Shown here: one piece after another, positions 25,815-35,535 of the stretch
How positions within the stretch are numbered: the first letter of the stretch is position 1
Layout of the letters: each line of letters opens with the position of its first letter
DNA from: Microbacterium sp. LWS13-1.2
GTDB taxonomy: Bacteria; Actinomycetota; Actinomycetes; Actinomycetales; Microbacteriaceae
Length of the DNA: 64,000 nt
Direction of reading: 5' to 3'
NCBI RefSeq assembly: GCF_040144835.1
Contig: NZ_CP151632.1
Coordinates: 124,001-188,000, forward strand
Notes under the pieces: model-generated
What the model was told of the DNA's origin: nothing
The model's database searches: none
What the model saw: only the letters and a program-made list of their open reading frames with translations
Made by a program: the position numbers and the translations under genes

Positions 25815-27142
25815 GGGCGCGTCCGGGGCACGTACCGCGGCACCCAGCGCACGAACGCGAATGCGCCGACGAGTCCGATCACACCCATGGCTCCTGTTGC
25901 GACGGCCAGCGACGCCGCCGCGGCGATGGCCGACACGAGCAGCGGCGCGACCGCCCCGCCGGCGTCGGTGAGCGTTCGCCACGAGCCGAGGAACGCCGCC
26001 GGGTCGGAACGCGGGGCGACGTCGGCGCCGAGGGTGAGCAGGATCCCGCTGGACAGCCCGTTGCCGACGCCGAGGACGGCGGCGAACATGGCGAACCACA
26101 TCGCCGCCTGCGGCAGATCGTGGGTGAAAGCGAGGGCGATGAACCCCGCGCCCATCAGGATCATGGCCGGCAGCGCGGCCCACAGGCGCCCGAAGCGGTC
26201 CATGACCTGGCCGCTGGCATAGAACAGCGCGAAGTCGATCGCACCCGAGATGCCCACGACGAGGGCGATGGTCTGCGCGTCGAGCCCGAGCGAGACTCCC
26301 CACAGCGGGAGCACGACTTGCCGCGCCGAGCGCACGGCGGAGAGGGATGCCGCGGCCAGGCCGAGTGTCGACAGCACGCGGCGATGGCGCCACATCGTCC
26401 GCAGCACGCCGGTGCCCGGATCGGACCCACCGGGCGGCGCCGTCGCCGATGGCGGCCCCTGAGCGCGGCGGAGGGGGATCGACCCGGTGACGGGCTCGCC
26501 GGTGTCTTCTGCGGCGACGGCGCCATCCTCGGCGGTAGATGGCTCGAGGAACTGCGTCTCGGGGTCAGGACCGAAGACCACCAGCAGCACCGTGGCGACC
26601 AGGCACCCGCCGAAGAACCAGATCGTGGCGTGCTCGTCGCCGAAGACCGCGAGCAGTCCGGCGGCGATGAACGGGCCGACGAACATGCCCAGCCGGAACG
26701 TGCCGCCGAGCAGCGACAGCGCGCGGGCGCGGAACGACAGGGGCACGCGCGTCGTCATGAACGAGTGGCGCGCCAGGCCGAATGCCGCCGCGCAGAAGCC
26801 GATGAGGAACACGGCGATGGCGAAGATGCCGAGCGACGGCGCGAGCGCCATGCCCACGATCCCGGCGAGCGAGACCAGGCCGGCGATCGCCATGGTGAGC
26901 CGTTCTCCGATGCGGGCGACCGCCCAGCCGGCGGGGATGTTGCCGCACAGCTGGCCGACGACGAGCGCCGAGGCCACGAGGGCGGCGGTCGCGACATCCG
27001 CCCCGAGCTGCGCGGCGATGACCGGGATGAGCGGGATGACGGCGCCCTCGCCGAGCGCGAAGAGCACGGTCGGGCCGTAGACCATGGGGCCGAAGCGCCA
27101 CAGCACGTCCCGCGCGGTGGGGGAGTCGGCGCGATCGCTCAT
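25811..27142 (-). CDS. MFS transporter
   Basis: 443 residues with about 12 spans in two halves separated by a long polar central loop ([18 protein letters not shown]...). The first half has the MFS loop 2-3 motif as [19 protein letters not shown], and the second half its counterpart [19 protein letters not shown]. This fits proton-coupled drug or metabolite export, but the substrate cannot be told. The minus-strand -10 TAACGT (27150-27155) lies 7 bases before the ATG, so the mRNA is probably leaderless. Only 25 bases separate this start from prfB. Confidence 0.88.
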   Translation of the reverse strand: MSDRADSPTARDVLWRFGPMVYGPTVLFALGEGAVIPLIPVIAAQLGADVATAALVASALVVGQLCGNIPAGWAVARIGERLTMAIAGLVSLAGIVGMALAPSLGIFAIAVFLIGFCAAAFGLARHSFMTTRVPLSFRARALSLLGGTFRLGMFVGPFIAAGLLAVFGDEHATIWFFGGCLVATVLLVVFGPDPETQFLEPSTAEDGAVAAEDTGEPVTGSIPLRRAQGPPSATAPPGGSDPGTGVLRTMWRHRRVLSTLGLAAASLSAVRSARQVVLPLWGVSLGLDAQTIALVVGISGAIDFALFYASGQVMDRFGRLWAALPAMILMGAGFIALAFTHDLPQAAMWFAMFAAVLGVGNGLSSGILLTLGADVAPRSDPAAFLGSWRTLTDAGGAVAPLLVSAIAAAASLAVATGAMGVIGLVGAFAFVRWVPRYVPRTRP

Positions 27143-27149
27143 CGCTTCC

Positions 27150-27159
27150 ACGTTAGTCT
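27150..27159. promoter_or_regulatory. Overlapping divergent -10 boxes of the MFS gene and prfB
   Basis: TAGTCT (27154-27159, plus strand) ends 8 bases before the prfB ATG, and TAACGT (27155-27150, minus strand) ends 7 bases before the MFS ATG. The two hexamers share two bases in a 25-base intergenic space, so each -35 region would fall inside the other gene. Inferred from sequence only. Confidence 0.55.
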
Positions 27160-27167
27160 GGAGTGTC

Positions 27168-28277
27168 ATGCTCGACTTCGATCCCTCCGCCGATATCCAG
27201 GCCCTGCGCTCCACGTTCGCCGACATCAAGGCCGTGGTCGACGTCGAGGCACTCACGAAAGACATCGCGCGTCTCAGCGAGGAGGCCGGCGCCCCCAATC
27301 TGTGGGACGACGTCGATAAGGCGCAGAAGGTCACCAGCGCCCTCAGCCACCGTCAGTCCGAGCTCAAGCGCGTCAACGATGTCGAGCAGCGCCTCGACGA
27401 CCTCGACGTCCTCGTCGAGCTCGCCAACGAGATGGACGACGAGGATGCCGCCGAAGAGGCGCGTCGCGAGATCGCCGAGCTCGAAGACATCGTCAGCCAG
27501 CTCGAGGTGCAGACGCTCCTCGACGGCGAATACGACGAACGGTCCGCCGTCGTCACGATCCGCTCGGGGGCGGGCGGCGACGACGCCACCGACTTCGCGG
27601 AGATGCTGCTGCGCATGTACCTGCGCTGGGCCGAGCGCCACAAGTACCCGGTGAAGGTCATGGACACGTCCTACGCCGAGGGCGCCGGCATCAAGTCGGC
27701 GACGTTCGAGATCGACGCCCCCTACGCCTACGGCACGCTCTCCGTCGAGGCCGGCACGCATCGCCTCGCCCGCATCAGCCCGTTCGGCTCGGCCGACAAG
27801 CGGCAGACGAGCTTCGCGGCCGTCGAGGTCATCCCGGTGATGGAAGAGGCCGTCGAGGTCGACATCCCCGAGGGCGATCTGCGGGTCGACGTGTTCCGCT
27901 CGTCCGGCCCCGGTGGGCAGTCGGTCAATACGACCGACTCGGCCGTGCGCCTCACGCACATCCCGTCGGGCATCGTCGTGTCGATGCAGAACGAGAAGTC
28001 GCAGATCCAGAACCGCGCCGCGGCCATGCGCGTGCTGCAGACCCGCCTGCTCCTGCTGCAGCGGGAGAAGGAAGCCGCCAAGAAGAAGGAGCTCGCGGGC
28101 ACGATCACCGCGAGCTGGGGCGACCAGATGCGCTCGTACTTCCTCTACGGCCAGCAGCTGGTCAAGGATCTCCGCACCGGCCACGAGGTCGGCAACCCCG
28201 CCATCGTCTTCGACGGCGATCTCGACGGCTTCATCTCGGCCGGCATCCGCTGGCGCAAGCGCAAGGACGACGACTGA
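27168..28277 (+). CDS. prfB: Peptide chain release factor 2
   Basis: 369 residues in one continuous frame. RF2 reads UGA and UAA stop codons and triggers peptide release. The codon-recognition tripeptide SPF is in [13 protein letters not shown], and the catalytic GGQ is in [20 protein letters not shown]. The enterobacterial in-frame UGA for autoregulation is absent. Start at ATG 27168, likely leaderless. It heads the conserved run prfB-ftsE-ftsX-smpB. Confidence 0.96.
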   Translation: MLDFDPSADIQALRSTFADIKAVVDVEALTKDIARLSEEAGAPNLWDDVDKAQKVTSALSHRQSELKRVNDVEQRLDDLDVLVELANEMDDEDAAEEARREIAELEDIVSQLEVQTLLDGEYDERSAVVTIRSGAGGDDATDFAEMLLRMYLRWAERHKYPVKVMDTSYAEGAGIKSATFEIDAPYAYGTLSVEAGTHRLARISPFGSADKRQTSFAAVEVIPVMEEAVEVDIPEGDLRVDVFRSSGPGGQSVNTTDSAVRLTHIPSGIVVSMQNEKSQIQNRAAAMRVLQTRLLLLQREKEAAKKKELAGTITASWGDQMRSYFLYGQQLVKDLRTGHEVGNPAIVFDGDLDGFISAGIRWRKRKDDD

Positions 28278-28395
28278 CCCGGAGCGCGTGATGCTTCGCC
28301 CCGCATCGCCCGCTCACGACTCCGAGAAGACGGATGCCGCGGCCGCGAGTGTCGCTGGACACGGTGACGGGGCTGCCACATAGGCTCGTTAGGCC

Positions 28396-29544
28396 ATGAT
28401 CCGGTTCGAGAACGTCACGAAGCGCTTTCGCGGCACTTCCAAACCTGCCCTGAGCGATGTCGATTTCGAGGTGCTGCGCGGGGAGTTCGTCTTCCTCGTC
28501 GGCGCCTCCGGATCCGGCAAGTCCTCCTGCCTGCGCCTGATCCTCCGCGAGGAGACGCCGTCCGAGGGCCGCGTAGTCGTGCTCGGCCGCGACCTGCGCA
28601 CGCTGTCGAACCGCAAGGTGCCGTATTTCCGCCGGCACATCGGCGCCGTGTTCCAGGATTTCCGGCTGCTGCCGACGAAGACCGTCTTCCAGAACGTGGC
28701 GTTCACGCTGCAGGTCATCGGCTCGTCTCGCGCGTTCATCCAGCAGGCCGTCCCCGAAGTGCTCGCCCTCGTCGGCCTCGCCGGCAAGGAGAAGAGGTTC
28801 CCGCACGAGCTGTCCGGCGGTGAGCAGCAGCGCGTCGCCATCGCCCGCGCGCTCGTGAACCGGCCGCAGATCCTGCTCGCCGACGAGCCGACCGGAAACC
28901 TGGACCCAGGGACGTCCATCGACATCATGCAGCTGCTCGCCCGCATCAACGCCGGCGGCACGACTGTCGTCATGGCCACGCACGAGGCCGGGTTCGTCGA
29001 CCAAATGCAGCGTCGTGTGATCGAGCTGCGCCACGGCGAGATCGTCCGCGACGAACGTCACGGTGGGTACGGCGACCGGTCGGGGCTGCCGAGCCTGGCG
29101 CCGGAGCCCGAGCGCGGGGCCGCCGCGGTCGCCGCCCTCACCGCGGTGCTCGAGGTGCAGCGCGAGGCCGCGATCGCCGCCGCCGCAGGCCTGGATCCCA
29201 CCGCCGTGCCGATGGACGACGACGAGATCGTGACGCCGGAGACGGACGCGGTGTCGCCGGGCGTCGCCGCGGCGGCAGCCGCTGCCGCCGAGGCCGCCAC
29301 CGCTGCCGCACTCGCCGCCGACGAGCTGAGGAAGGCCGAGGCGCTCGAGCAGTCGGTGGATGAACCCGTCGTGCCCGAGGAGTCTGAGGCGGCGGCCTCC
29401 GTCCCGCCGGCATCGGCGCCCGCGCACACCCAGTCGATCCCGGTCATCGACCTCGAGCAGATCGAGGTCGCGGAACTGGGCCTCGCCGATCGGCTCGGCC
29501 TCGGTGAGACCGACCCCGATGACGAAGTGGGGCCCACCTCATGA
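28396..29544 (+). CDS. ftsE: Cell division ATP-binding protein FtsE with long C-terminal extension
   Basis: 382 residues. The first ~225 are a standard FtsE: Walker A GASGSGKSS, QDFRLLPTKTVFQNV, signature LSGGEQQRVAIARAL, Walker B ILLADEPTGNLDP. FtsE drives FtsX to activate cell-wall hydrolases at the division site. Residues from about 230 to the end are not part of the family: an Ala/Glu-rich, mostly acidic stretch with long alanine runs (GVAAAAAAAAEAATAAALA) and a final EVAELGLADRLGLGETDPDD. -10 TAGGCT (28381-28386) ends 9 bases before the ATG. ftsX overlaps its end (ATGA). Confidence 0.92.
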   Translation: MIRFENVTKRFRGTSKPALSDVDFEVLRGEFVFLVGASGSGKSSCLRLILREETPSEGRVVVLGRDLRTLSNRKVPYFRRHIGAVFQDFRLLPTKTVFQNVAFTLQVIGSSRAFIQQAVPEVLALVGLAGKEKRFPHELSGGEQQRVAIARALVNRPQILLADEPTGNLDPGTSIDIMQLLARINAGGTTVVMATHEAGFVDQMQRRVIELRHGEIVRDERHGGYGDRSGLPSLAPEPERGAAAVAALTAVLEVQREAAIAAAAGLDPTAVPMDDDEIVTPETDAVSPGVAAAAAAAAEAATAAALAADELRKAEALEQSVDEPVVPEESEAAASVPPASAPAHTQSIPVIDLEQIEVAELGLADRLGLGETDPDDEVGPTS

Positions 29545-30455
29545 GGTTCGGACTCATCATGTCGGAGGCCTTCACCGGCCTGCGACGCAACCTCTCGATG
29601 GTCGTGTCGGTGGTGCTCGTCACCTTCGTCTCGCTGACGTTCGTCGGCGCGGCGATCCTCATGCAGATGCAGATCGGCACGATGCGCGACTTCTGGGTCG
29701 AGCGGGCGCAGGTCGCCGTCTACATGTGCACGACCATCTCGACCCCGGCCACGTGCTCGAACGGCGAGGCGACGCCCGAGCAGGTGGAGGAGGTGCGGGC
29801 GAAGCTGGAGGGCAGCGCGCTGGCGCCGCTGATCCGCGACCTGACGTTCCTCGACCACCAGCAGGCCTATGACGAGCTGCTGCAGATCGCCGGCGAGGAG
29901 AATGCCAGCGTCATCACCGCCGACCAGGTCAACGAGACGTTCCGCATCACGCTGGTCGATCCCGAGCAGTCGGACGTCATCATCGAGGCGTTCAGCGGGA
30001 TGCAGGGGGTGGAGCTGGTCAACGATCAGATGCAGTACCTCGATCCGCTGTTCTCCGCGCTGACGATCGCGACCTACATCGCCGTCGGCATCGCGGTGCT
30101 CATGCTCATCGCGGCGGTGCTGCTGATCGCCACGACGATCCGCCTGTCCGCCTATGCGCGAAGGCGGGAGCTCGGCATCATGCGACTCGTCGGGGCGTCC
30201 AACCGCTTCATCCAGACCCCGTTCATCCTCGAGGGCGTGTTCGCGGCGCTGCTCGGGTCGATCCTCGCGAGTGCGGCGGTCATCGCCGGGGTGCATTTCG
30301 GCGTCGACCAGTACCTGCGCAACCGAGTGGACTTCGTGACGACGTGGGTCGGCATCGGAGATGCCTGGCTCGTGGTGCCTGTCCTGATCCTGGTCGGCGT
30401 GCTGCTCGCGGCGCTCTCGGCCGGCTTCGCCATCCGGAGATGGCTGCGCGCGTGA
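29541..30455 (+). CDS. ftsX: Permease-like cell division protein FtsX
   Basis: 304 residues. A cytoplasmic/amphipathic N-terminus leads to a first span (MVVSVVLVTFVSLTFVGAAILM), then a ~120-residue extracellular domain with two cysteines (VYMCTTISTPATCSNG), then three spans at the C-terminal end including LSAYARRRELGIMRLVGASNRFI, the conserved FtsX-family motif. It anchors FtsE and passes its ATPase cycle to peptidoglycan hydrolases outside. The start overlaps the ftsE stop. Confidence 0.94.
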   Translation: MRFGLIMSEAFTGLRRNLSMVVSVVLVTFVSLTFVGAAILMQMQIGTMRDFWVERAQVAVYMCTTISTPATCSNGEATPEQVEEVRAKLEGSALAPLIRDLTFLDHQQAYDELLQIAGEENASVITADQVNETFRITLVDPEQSDVIIEAFSGMQGVELVNDQMQYLDPLFSALTIATYIAVGIAVLMLIAAVLLIATTIRLSAYARRRELGIMRLVGASNRFIQTPFILEGVFAALLGSILASAAVIAGVHFGVDQYLRNRVDFVTTWVGIGDAWLVVPVLILVGVLLAALSAGFAIRRWLRA

Positions 30456-30476
30456 TCGCGCGCCTCCTCGCGGGGG

Positions 30477-30482
30477 TAGACT
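30477..30482 (+). promoter_or_regulatory. -10 box of smpB
   Basis: TAGACT in the 79-base gap after ftsX, 52 bases before the smpB start. Below it, GCCGT and ACGGC can pair across an 18-base loop in the 5' leader, which ends with the ribosome site GAGGAG. Confidence 0.5.
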
Positions 30483-30534
30483 GAAAGGCTGCCGTGCGCC
30501 AGACGGCTGCTGTACGGCATAGCGAGGAGACATC

Positions 30535-31011
30535 ATGCCCAGGGAACGCGGGGAGAAGGTCGTGGCGACCAATCGTCGCGCGCGCCACGAGTACGCGATC
30601 GAGAAGACGTACGAGGCCGGCCTCGTGCTGACCGGCACCGAGGTCAAGTCGCTCCGCGAGGGGCGCGCGAACCTCTCGGACGGCTACGCGTACATCGACA
30701 ACGGCGAGGCGTACCTCGACGCCGTGCACATCCCGGAGTACTCGCAGGGGCACTGGACGAACCACTCCTCCAAGCGCACGCGCAAGCTGCTCCTCCACAA
30801 GGAGGAGATCGTCAAGCTCTCGCACGCCATCTCGGCGGGCGGATACACGCTGATCCCGCTGAAGCTCTACTTCTCGGACGGTCGCGCGAAGGTCGAGATC
30901 GCGGTCGCGAAGGGCAAGCGCGAGTTCGAGAAGCGCCAGACGATCCGCGAGCGCGAAGACAAGCGCGAAGCCGAGCGCGCGATGCGCTCGCGCAACCGCC
31001 TCGGCGAGTAG
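30535..31011 (+). CDS. smpB: SsrA-binding protein SmpB
   Basis: 158 residues, the normal size. SmpB binds tmRNA and carries it to stalled ribosomes. The family features are clear: [51 protein letters not shown] and a basic C-terminus ([25 protein letters not shown]) that lies in the mRNA channel. GAGGAG precedes the ATG by 7 bases. Its RNA partner ssrA is at 37182, separated here by six other genes. Confidence 0.97.
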   Translation: MPRERGEKVVATNRRARHEYAIEKTYEAGLVLTGTEVKSLREGRANLSDGYAYIDNGEAYLDAVHIPEYSQGHWTNHSSKRTRKLLLHKEEIVKLSHAISAGGYTLIPLKLYFSDGRAKVEIAVAKGKREFEKRQTIREREDKREAERAMRSRNRLGE

Positions 31012-31019
31012 CCCGAGCC

Positions 31020-32498
31020 CTACCGCACCACGGGTGCCGCGGCATCCGTCTCGTCGTGCGAAGCCCGATCGCTGAACGCCGTCTTCGGCACGAAGCACAG
31101 CAGCACGGCGGCGGCCAGTGCCGTCACGCCGCATACCACCCATACGGTGAAGTAGCCCGAGAGCGACCCGGCCGTGCCTTCGGTGGCCGCACCCGTCGCG
31201 CCCTGCAGCAGCGCGATGCCGAACACGCATGAGGCGATCGCCCCGCCGACGGTCTTGACCGAGTTGGTGAGGCCGGTCGCGACACCGGTCTGCGTCGGGG
31301 GAGCAGCGGATGCCGCGGCCGCCGGCAGCGCCGCGACCAGGGCGCCCGAGCCGAGGCCGACGATCAGCATGTTGACGATGACCTGCGTATACGTCGCGTG
31401 GAACGGCAGGAACATGAGGAACCCGATGCCGACGAGCGTCGCCGCCCCGATGAGGGTGAGTCGCGGAGCGGTGAGCCGCGAGATGAGCGAGTACAGCAGG
31501 GCGCCGGTGATCATCGCGATGAGGTAGACGCCGATGATGAGCGAGGTCTGGAAGCCCGTCGTGCCCAGGCCGTACCCGTAGACGTCGGGATCCGTGCGCG
31601 CGAAGGTGGACAGCGGCGCCTGCGCGCCGAGCACGCTCACGCCGAAGAGGCCTGCGGTGAGGAACACCGGCCCGAGCGCGGGGGAGCGGAACATCCGCAC
31701 ATCGATGAGCGGGTCGTCCTGTCGCAGCTCCCAGAGCGTGAACGGGACGACGAGCAGCACGCCCAGCGCGGTCACCAGCCATGCCACCAGGTCGGCGGGT
31801 CCGTTGAGGCGCAGCAGGCTGAGGCCGCCCGTGAACGCGACGAGCGCGAGCGAGATGAGCACGAGGCCGACGTTGTCGAGGCGGCCGCCGGTGGGCTCGG
31901 GCGATTCCTTCACCCCGAACAGGATCACGAAGAAGCAGGCCACCACGAGCAGCGCTGGAACGAGGAGCACGATCCACAGGGGAAGGGTGTCGATGAGCAT
32001 ACCGCCGACGAGCGCGCCGATGATGGCACCGGTCTCGAGTGCTGCGACGAGGAACCCGGCGGCCCGGGCGGTGATGGTCGCGCGGCCCTCCATGGGGCGG
32101 GAGCGTGACCAGATGAGGGCGATCTCGAGCGGGAGCCAGACGACGTAGAAGCCCTGGATGGCCCAGGCCGCGAGGAAGATCGCGAACGAGTCGGTGAACG
32201 GCAGGACGAGGGATGCGGCGGCCGTGATCGCCGTCGAGATCACCAGCATGCGCTTGTGCCCGACCATGTCACCGAGCTTCGCGAACGCCGGCACGACGAG
32301 CGCCGACAGCATGAGCTGCGTGCCCTCGAGCCAGTTGACGTCCGCGTCGTGCACACCGAGGTGGCGGGCGATGTCGGTGAGCATGGGCGTGTAGTAGCCC
32401 TGGATCACGCCGCTCGTGAACTCGACGAACGCGAGGAAGCCGACGACGCTCGCCAGCGTGCCGATCGTGACGCGTGAGGACATCGCGCTGCGCGCCAT
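31020..32498 (-). CDS. DHA2-family MFS drug exporter
   Basis: 492 residues with about 14 spans, the DHA2 number. The N-terminus ARSAMSSRVTIGTLASVVGFLAFVEFTSGVIQGYYTPML is followed by WLEGTQLMLSALVVPAFAKLGDMVGHKRMLVI, which includes the loop 2-3 motif (GDMVGHKRM). The final span is followed by a short polar tail. Family members export drugs or toxic metabolites with proton entry; the substrate is not inferable. I chose ATG 32498 because AAGGAG lies 6 bases upstream. It faces smpB with only 8 bases between the ends. Confidence 0.88.
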   Translation of the reverse strand: MARSAMSSRVTIGTLASVVGFLAFVEFTSGVIQGYYTPMLTDIARHLGVHDADVNWLEGTQLMLSALVVPAFAKLGDMVGHKRMLVISTAITAAASLVLPFTDSFAIFLAAWAIQGFYVVWLPLEIALIWSRSRPMEGRATITARAAGFLVAALETGAIIGALVGGMLIDTLPLWIVLLVPALLVVACFFVILFGVKESPEPTGGRLDNVGLVLISLALVAFTGGLSLLRLNGPADLVAWLVTALGVLLVVPFTLWELRQDDPLIDVRMFRSPALGPVFLTAGLFGVSVLGAQAPLSTFARTDPDVYGYGLGTTGFQTSLIIGVYLIAMITGALLYSLISRLTAPRLTLIGAATLVGIGFLMFLPFHATYTQVIVNMLIVGLGSGALVAALPAAAASAAPPTQTGVATGLTNSVKTVGGAIASCVFGIALLQGATGAATEGTAGSLSGYFTVWVVCGVTALAAAVLLCFVPKTAFSDRASHDETDAAAPVVR

Positions 32499-32578
32499 CC
32501 GTGCTCCTTGCCTCTGGGCCCCAGACCCGTCCTTGCTCGCCGCTCCGATGCTCGAGCTCGTCGAGGGGGCGGCTGCGA

Positions 32579-33952
32579 TCACTCTAGGCGCTGCAGGAGC
32601 GTGCGATGGAACAGTTCGCCGCGCTCGAGCGCCGCGATCTCCACGCGCTCGTCGACGCCGTGGATCGACGCGCGCTGCGCCTTGCTCATCTCGAGCGGCG
32701 CGAAGCGGTAGACCGCCGGCGAGAACCGGTGGAAGTGCCGCGAATCGGTCGCCGCCATCATCACGTACGGAACCGTCGCGGCATCCGGATGCGACACCTT
32801 CACCGCGGCGGCGATCAGCGCGAACTGCGCGTTCTCGGTCGACGACTCCGGCGACGGTCCGTCGCCCTCGAGCACCTCGACCTCGACGTGGCGGTCGGCG
32901 ATGCGCCGGCGCACGCGTTTCACAGTGCTCGGCACTGATTCGCCCAGTGCGATGCGCAGGTTGAGCGTCGCCGACGCCTGCGAGGGCAGCACGTTCGCCG
33001 CTGTGCCACCCGACTGCATGGTCGCCGCGATCGTGGTCCGTACGAGCGCGGCCGGCTCACCGCCCATCGCGGTGAACACGCGCGCGGTGAGCCACGGCGT
33101 CGCCGCCAGGAGGCGATACAGGCGACGAGGGATGCCGTCGGCTCGCGTCGCGAAGAGCTCGAGCATCCGCGTGACCGCCGCCGGTGTACGCGCCGGGAAT
33201 GTGGCGGGATCGAGGCGCTCGACCGCCCGGGAAATGCGCCGGACCGCAGTGCGGGCCGGGGGAGCGGACGCGTGCCCGCCTTCGCCGCGGGCGCTGAGCC
33301 GGAGCGTCAGGACACCTTTCTCGCCGACGCCGACCATCGCCGCGCGTCCGCGCACGAACGGGAGCGGTGCGTCCACGACCGCGCCGCCTTCGTCGAGGAC
33401 GAGCCAGGGCTCGACGCCGCGGTCCCGCAGCGTCTCGGCGAGGACGCGCGCAGCGCCGCCGAAGGTCTCCTCGTCGCCCCCGAACGACAGGTACACGTCG
33501 CGGGCGGGCGTGAAGCCTGCCGCGAGCAGGTTCTCGACGGCATCCATCAGCACGACCAGCGGCCCCTTGTCGTCGAGCGCCCCGCGACCGAAGACCCAGC
33601 CGCCCTCGATGCGCCCCTCGAACGGCGGATGCGTCCATGCGTCGCTCTCGTCGACGGGCACGACGTCGAAGTGCGCCATGAGGACGGTCGGCCGTTCGGG
33701 CACATGTCCCCGCCAGCGGTACAGGATGCCGAGCTTGCCGATGCGCTCGCGCTCGAGGTGTTCGTGTGCGAGCGGGTAGAGCTCGACGAGCAGGTCGGCG
33801 AAAGCGTCGAACGGCCTCTGTCCGCGATCGGCACGCTCAGCAGACACCGTGGGCAGCCGAATCATCCGGGACAGCCGATGCGCGATCCCGTCCCGTACGG
33901 CCTGGGGCCGCTGAGTACCGTTCGCCGAGCCCGTGGATCGGAGATCGCTCAT
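32579..33952 (-). CDS. M20 family metallopeptidase
   Basis: 457 residues. M20 enzymes remove amino acids or acyl groups using two zinc ions. Metal and catalytic motifs: VLMAHFDVVPVDE (His and Asp), FGRGALDDKGPLV (bridging Asp) and SFGGDEETFGG (catalytic and metal Glu). A dimerisation domain carries GEGGHASAPP. The C-terminal metal His is probably in MMAATDSRHFHRFS. Carboxypeptidase/ArgE-type, substrate unknown. The ATG overlaps the SIMPL gene's stop (ATGA), so they form an operon. Confidence 0.9.
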   Translation of the reverse strand: MSDLRSTGSANGTQRPQAVRDGIAHRLSRMIRLPTVSAERADRGQRPFDAFADLLVELYPLAHEHLERERIGKLGILYRWRGHVPERPTVLMAHFDVVPVDESDAWTHPPFEGRIEGGWVFGRGALDDKGPLVVLMDAVENLLAAGFTPARDVYLSFGGDEETFGGAARVLAETLRDRGVEPWLVLDEGGAVVDAPLPFVRGRAAMVGVGEKGVLTLRLSARGEGGHASAPPARTAVRRISRAVERLDPATFPARTPAAVTRMLELFATRADGIPRRLYRLLAATPWLTARVFTAMGGEPAALVRTTIAATMQSGGTAANVLPSQASATLNLRIALGESVPSTVKRVRRRIADRHVEVEVLEGDGPSPESSTENAQFALIAAAVKVSHPDAATVPYVMMAATDSRHFHRFSPAVYRFAPLEMSKAQRASIHGVDERVEIAALERGELFHRTLLQRLE

Positions 33953-34626
33953 CGTGCGGCGAAGCGGGCCTCGACGGCCGCGGAGATCACGGTGTCCTCC
34001 GGCTGCAGCTGCACCGCGGGCGCGCCCCCGGCGGCGTCGCTCGCGAACGACGCCTTGGCCATCAGCATGCGGGGACCGGGTGCCACCTCGGGCCGGTCCT
34101 GGCGGCTGAGCAGACCGAGGTCGGCGATCTCGAGCGCAGTGACGTCCGACAAACCGAGCGCTCCGGCGTAGGCGGCCGCACGTGTCACGGCGACGCCGAC
34201 CGCCTCGGTGGCGACGTCCCGTTCCGTCCGCGCCCGTGTCTCGGGCGTGAGCTTCCACTCGATCCAGCCGAGTTGCACGCCCTCACGCTCGGCCACCTCT
34301 CCGGCCCACCACGAGAGCACGGCGAAGTCGGTGAACGTGACGGAGAAGTCGAGGGTGGCGTAGTGGACGGGGGCGAGACGCCTGCCCTCGTTGTTCCAGG
34401 GGCGCTCGGACCACACCGAGACGCGCTGACTCGTCCACTCCGTGACGGTGCCGGCCGTCTTACGGGCGGCGAGATCGTCGCGCACCGGCTCGGTCAGTGC
34501 CGCCATGCGCTCTACGACGGCGCCGCGCTCGGGACCCTCGGCGCGAATGGTGAGGTGCGCGATTGCGCGTTCGGGGGCGATGCGGGTCTCATGCTCCCCG
34601 CGGACCGTGATGACGACGTCGCTCAT
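33949..34626 (-). CDS. SIMPL (DUF541) domain protein
   Basis: 225 residues beginning MSDVVITVRGEHETRIAPERAIAHLTIRAEG, the usual opening of SIMPL-domain proteins, with the late AAYAGALGLSDVTALEIADLG motif of the family. Unlike most SIMPL proteins it has no signal peptide or lipobox, so it should be cytoplasmic. The family's function is not settled. The minus-strand -10 TAGAGT (34634-34639) lies 7 bases before the ATG, so it is likely leaderless. Confidence 0.85.
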   Translation of the reverse strand: MSDVVITVRGEHETRIAPERAIAHLTIRAEGPERGAVVERMAALTEPVRDDLAARKTAGTVTEWTSQRVSVWSERPWNNEGRRLAPVHYATLDFSVTFTDFAVLSWWAGEVAEREGVQLGWIEWKLTPETRARTERDVATEAVGVAVTRAAAYAGALGLSDVTALEIADLGLLSRQDRPEVAPGPRMLMAKASFASDAAGGAPAVQLQPEDTVISAAVEARFAAR

Positions 34627-34803
34627 GACGCCGACTCTACGTGACCGGATCGACGGGGCCGAGGCATCCGTCTCCCGCCCACTCGACGGACAGACGGGCG
34701 GCGGTCTGCCACAGGCCGGGCCGCAACGCAACCCGCTCCAGCGCGCCGGACGCGCGGTCTAGCGTCGAACGCATCGGTAGAGCCCGAGATCGAGGGGGAG
34801 TCC

Positions 34804-35535
34804 ATGTCTCGCAACGTGAGGGTGCTGCACTGCACACCCGAGGACGTGTTCGAGGTGCTGAGCGACGGGTGGCTGTATCCGTCCTGGGTCGTCGGGGCGT
34901 CGCGGATGCGCGAGGTCGACGAGACCTGGCCCATGGCGGGCGCCGAACTGCACCACTCGTTCGGCGTCTGGCCAGCACTCATCGACGACAAGACCGTCGT
35001 CGAAGAGTTCATCCCGTCGCGGATGATGGTGATGCGGGCGCGCGGCTGGCCGATCGGCGAGGCGCGTGTGACCATCGACGTCAAGACGCGCGGACACGAG
35101 TGCGTCGTGCGCATCCAGGAAGAGGCGATCGCCGGTCCGGGACGCTTCGTCCCGCAGCAGGTGCTCGATGTCCCGCTGCACTGGCGCAACAACGAAACTC
35201 TGCACCGGCTCGCCTACCTGGCAGAAGGCCGTGCCGCCCGCCGGCTCGGAGCGACGACGGCTGAGAAGGAGATGGCGGACAGCGGCGAAGAGATCGATTC
35301 GGATGCCGAAGCCCGGCGGCACGGCGCGGCCTCGGCGAGCACCGACCCTGCCGATGCTGCCAAACTGCAGGGAGAGCAACTGGCCGACGCCGCGACGGGC
35401 GGGGACCGAACGGAGGACGCGATGTCGAAGGGCAGCCCGGAGGCCGGCAGCAGTGCTGCGGAGGGGGCATCCGCTCCGCCGAAGCCGCCGCGCAATCGCG
35501 CCACGTCCGCCGGAGGCGGGGCGCCCTCACCGTGA
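34804..35535 (+). CDS. SRPBCC (START-like) protein with acidic C-terminal tail
   Basis: 243 residues with GGGGGAG about 6 bases upstream. The first ~140 residues form an SRPBCC lipid/polyketide-binding fold: [36 protein letters not shown] and the [16 protein letters not shown] strands, ending in [21 protein letters not shown]. The last ~90 residues are Ser/Ala/Glu/Asp-rich and probably disordered. The stop overlaps the GTG of the FAD oxidoreductase, so the two may act together on a hydrophobic substrate, which is inferred from position. Confidence 0.85.
   Translation: MSRNVRVLHCTPEDVFEVLSDGWLYPSWVVGASRMREVDETWPMAGAELHHSFGVWPALIDDKTVVEEFIPSRMMVMRARGWPIGEARVTIDVKTRGHECVVRIQEEAIAGPGRFVPQQVLDVPLHWRNNETLHRLAYLAEGRAARRLGATTAEKEMADSGEEIDSDAEARRHGAASASTDPADAAKLQGEQLADAATGGDRTEDAMSKGSPEAGSSAAEGASAPPKPPRNRATSAGGGAPSP

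Noticed and set aside
27168..27250. Programmed frameshift in prfB
   Set aside because: No in-frame UGA and CTT slippery site; the gene reads through in one frame.
29058..30647. 529-codon minus-strand frame opposite ftsE/ftsX
   Set aside because: Low-complexity His/Arg/Glu-rich shadow without motifs; ftsE and ftsX are unmistakable on the other strand.
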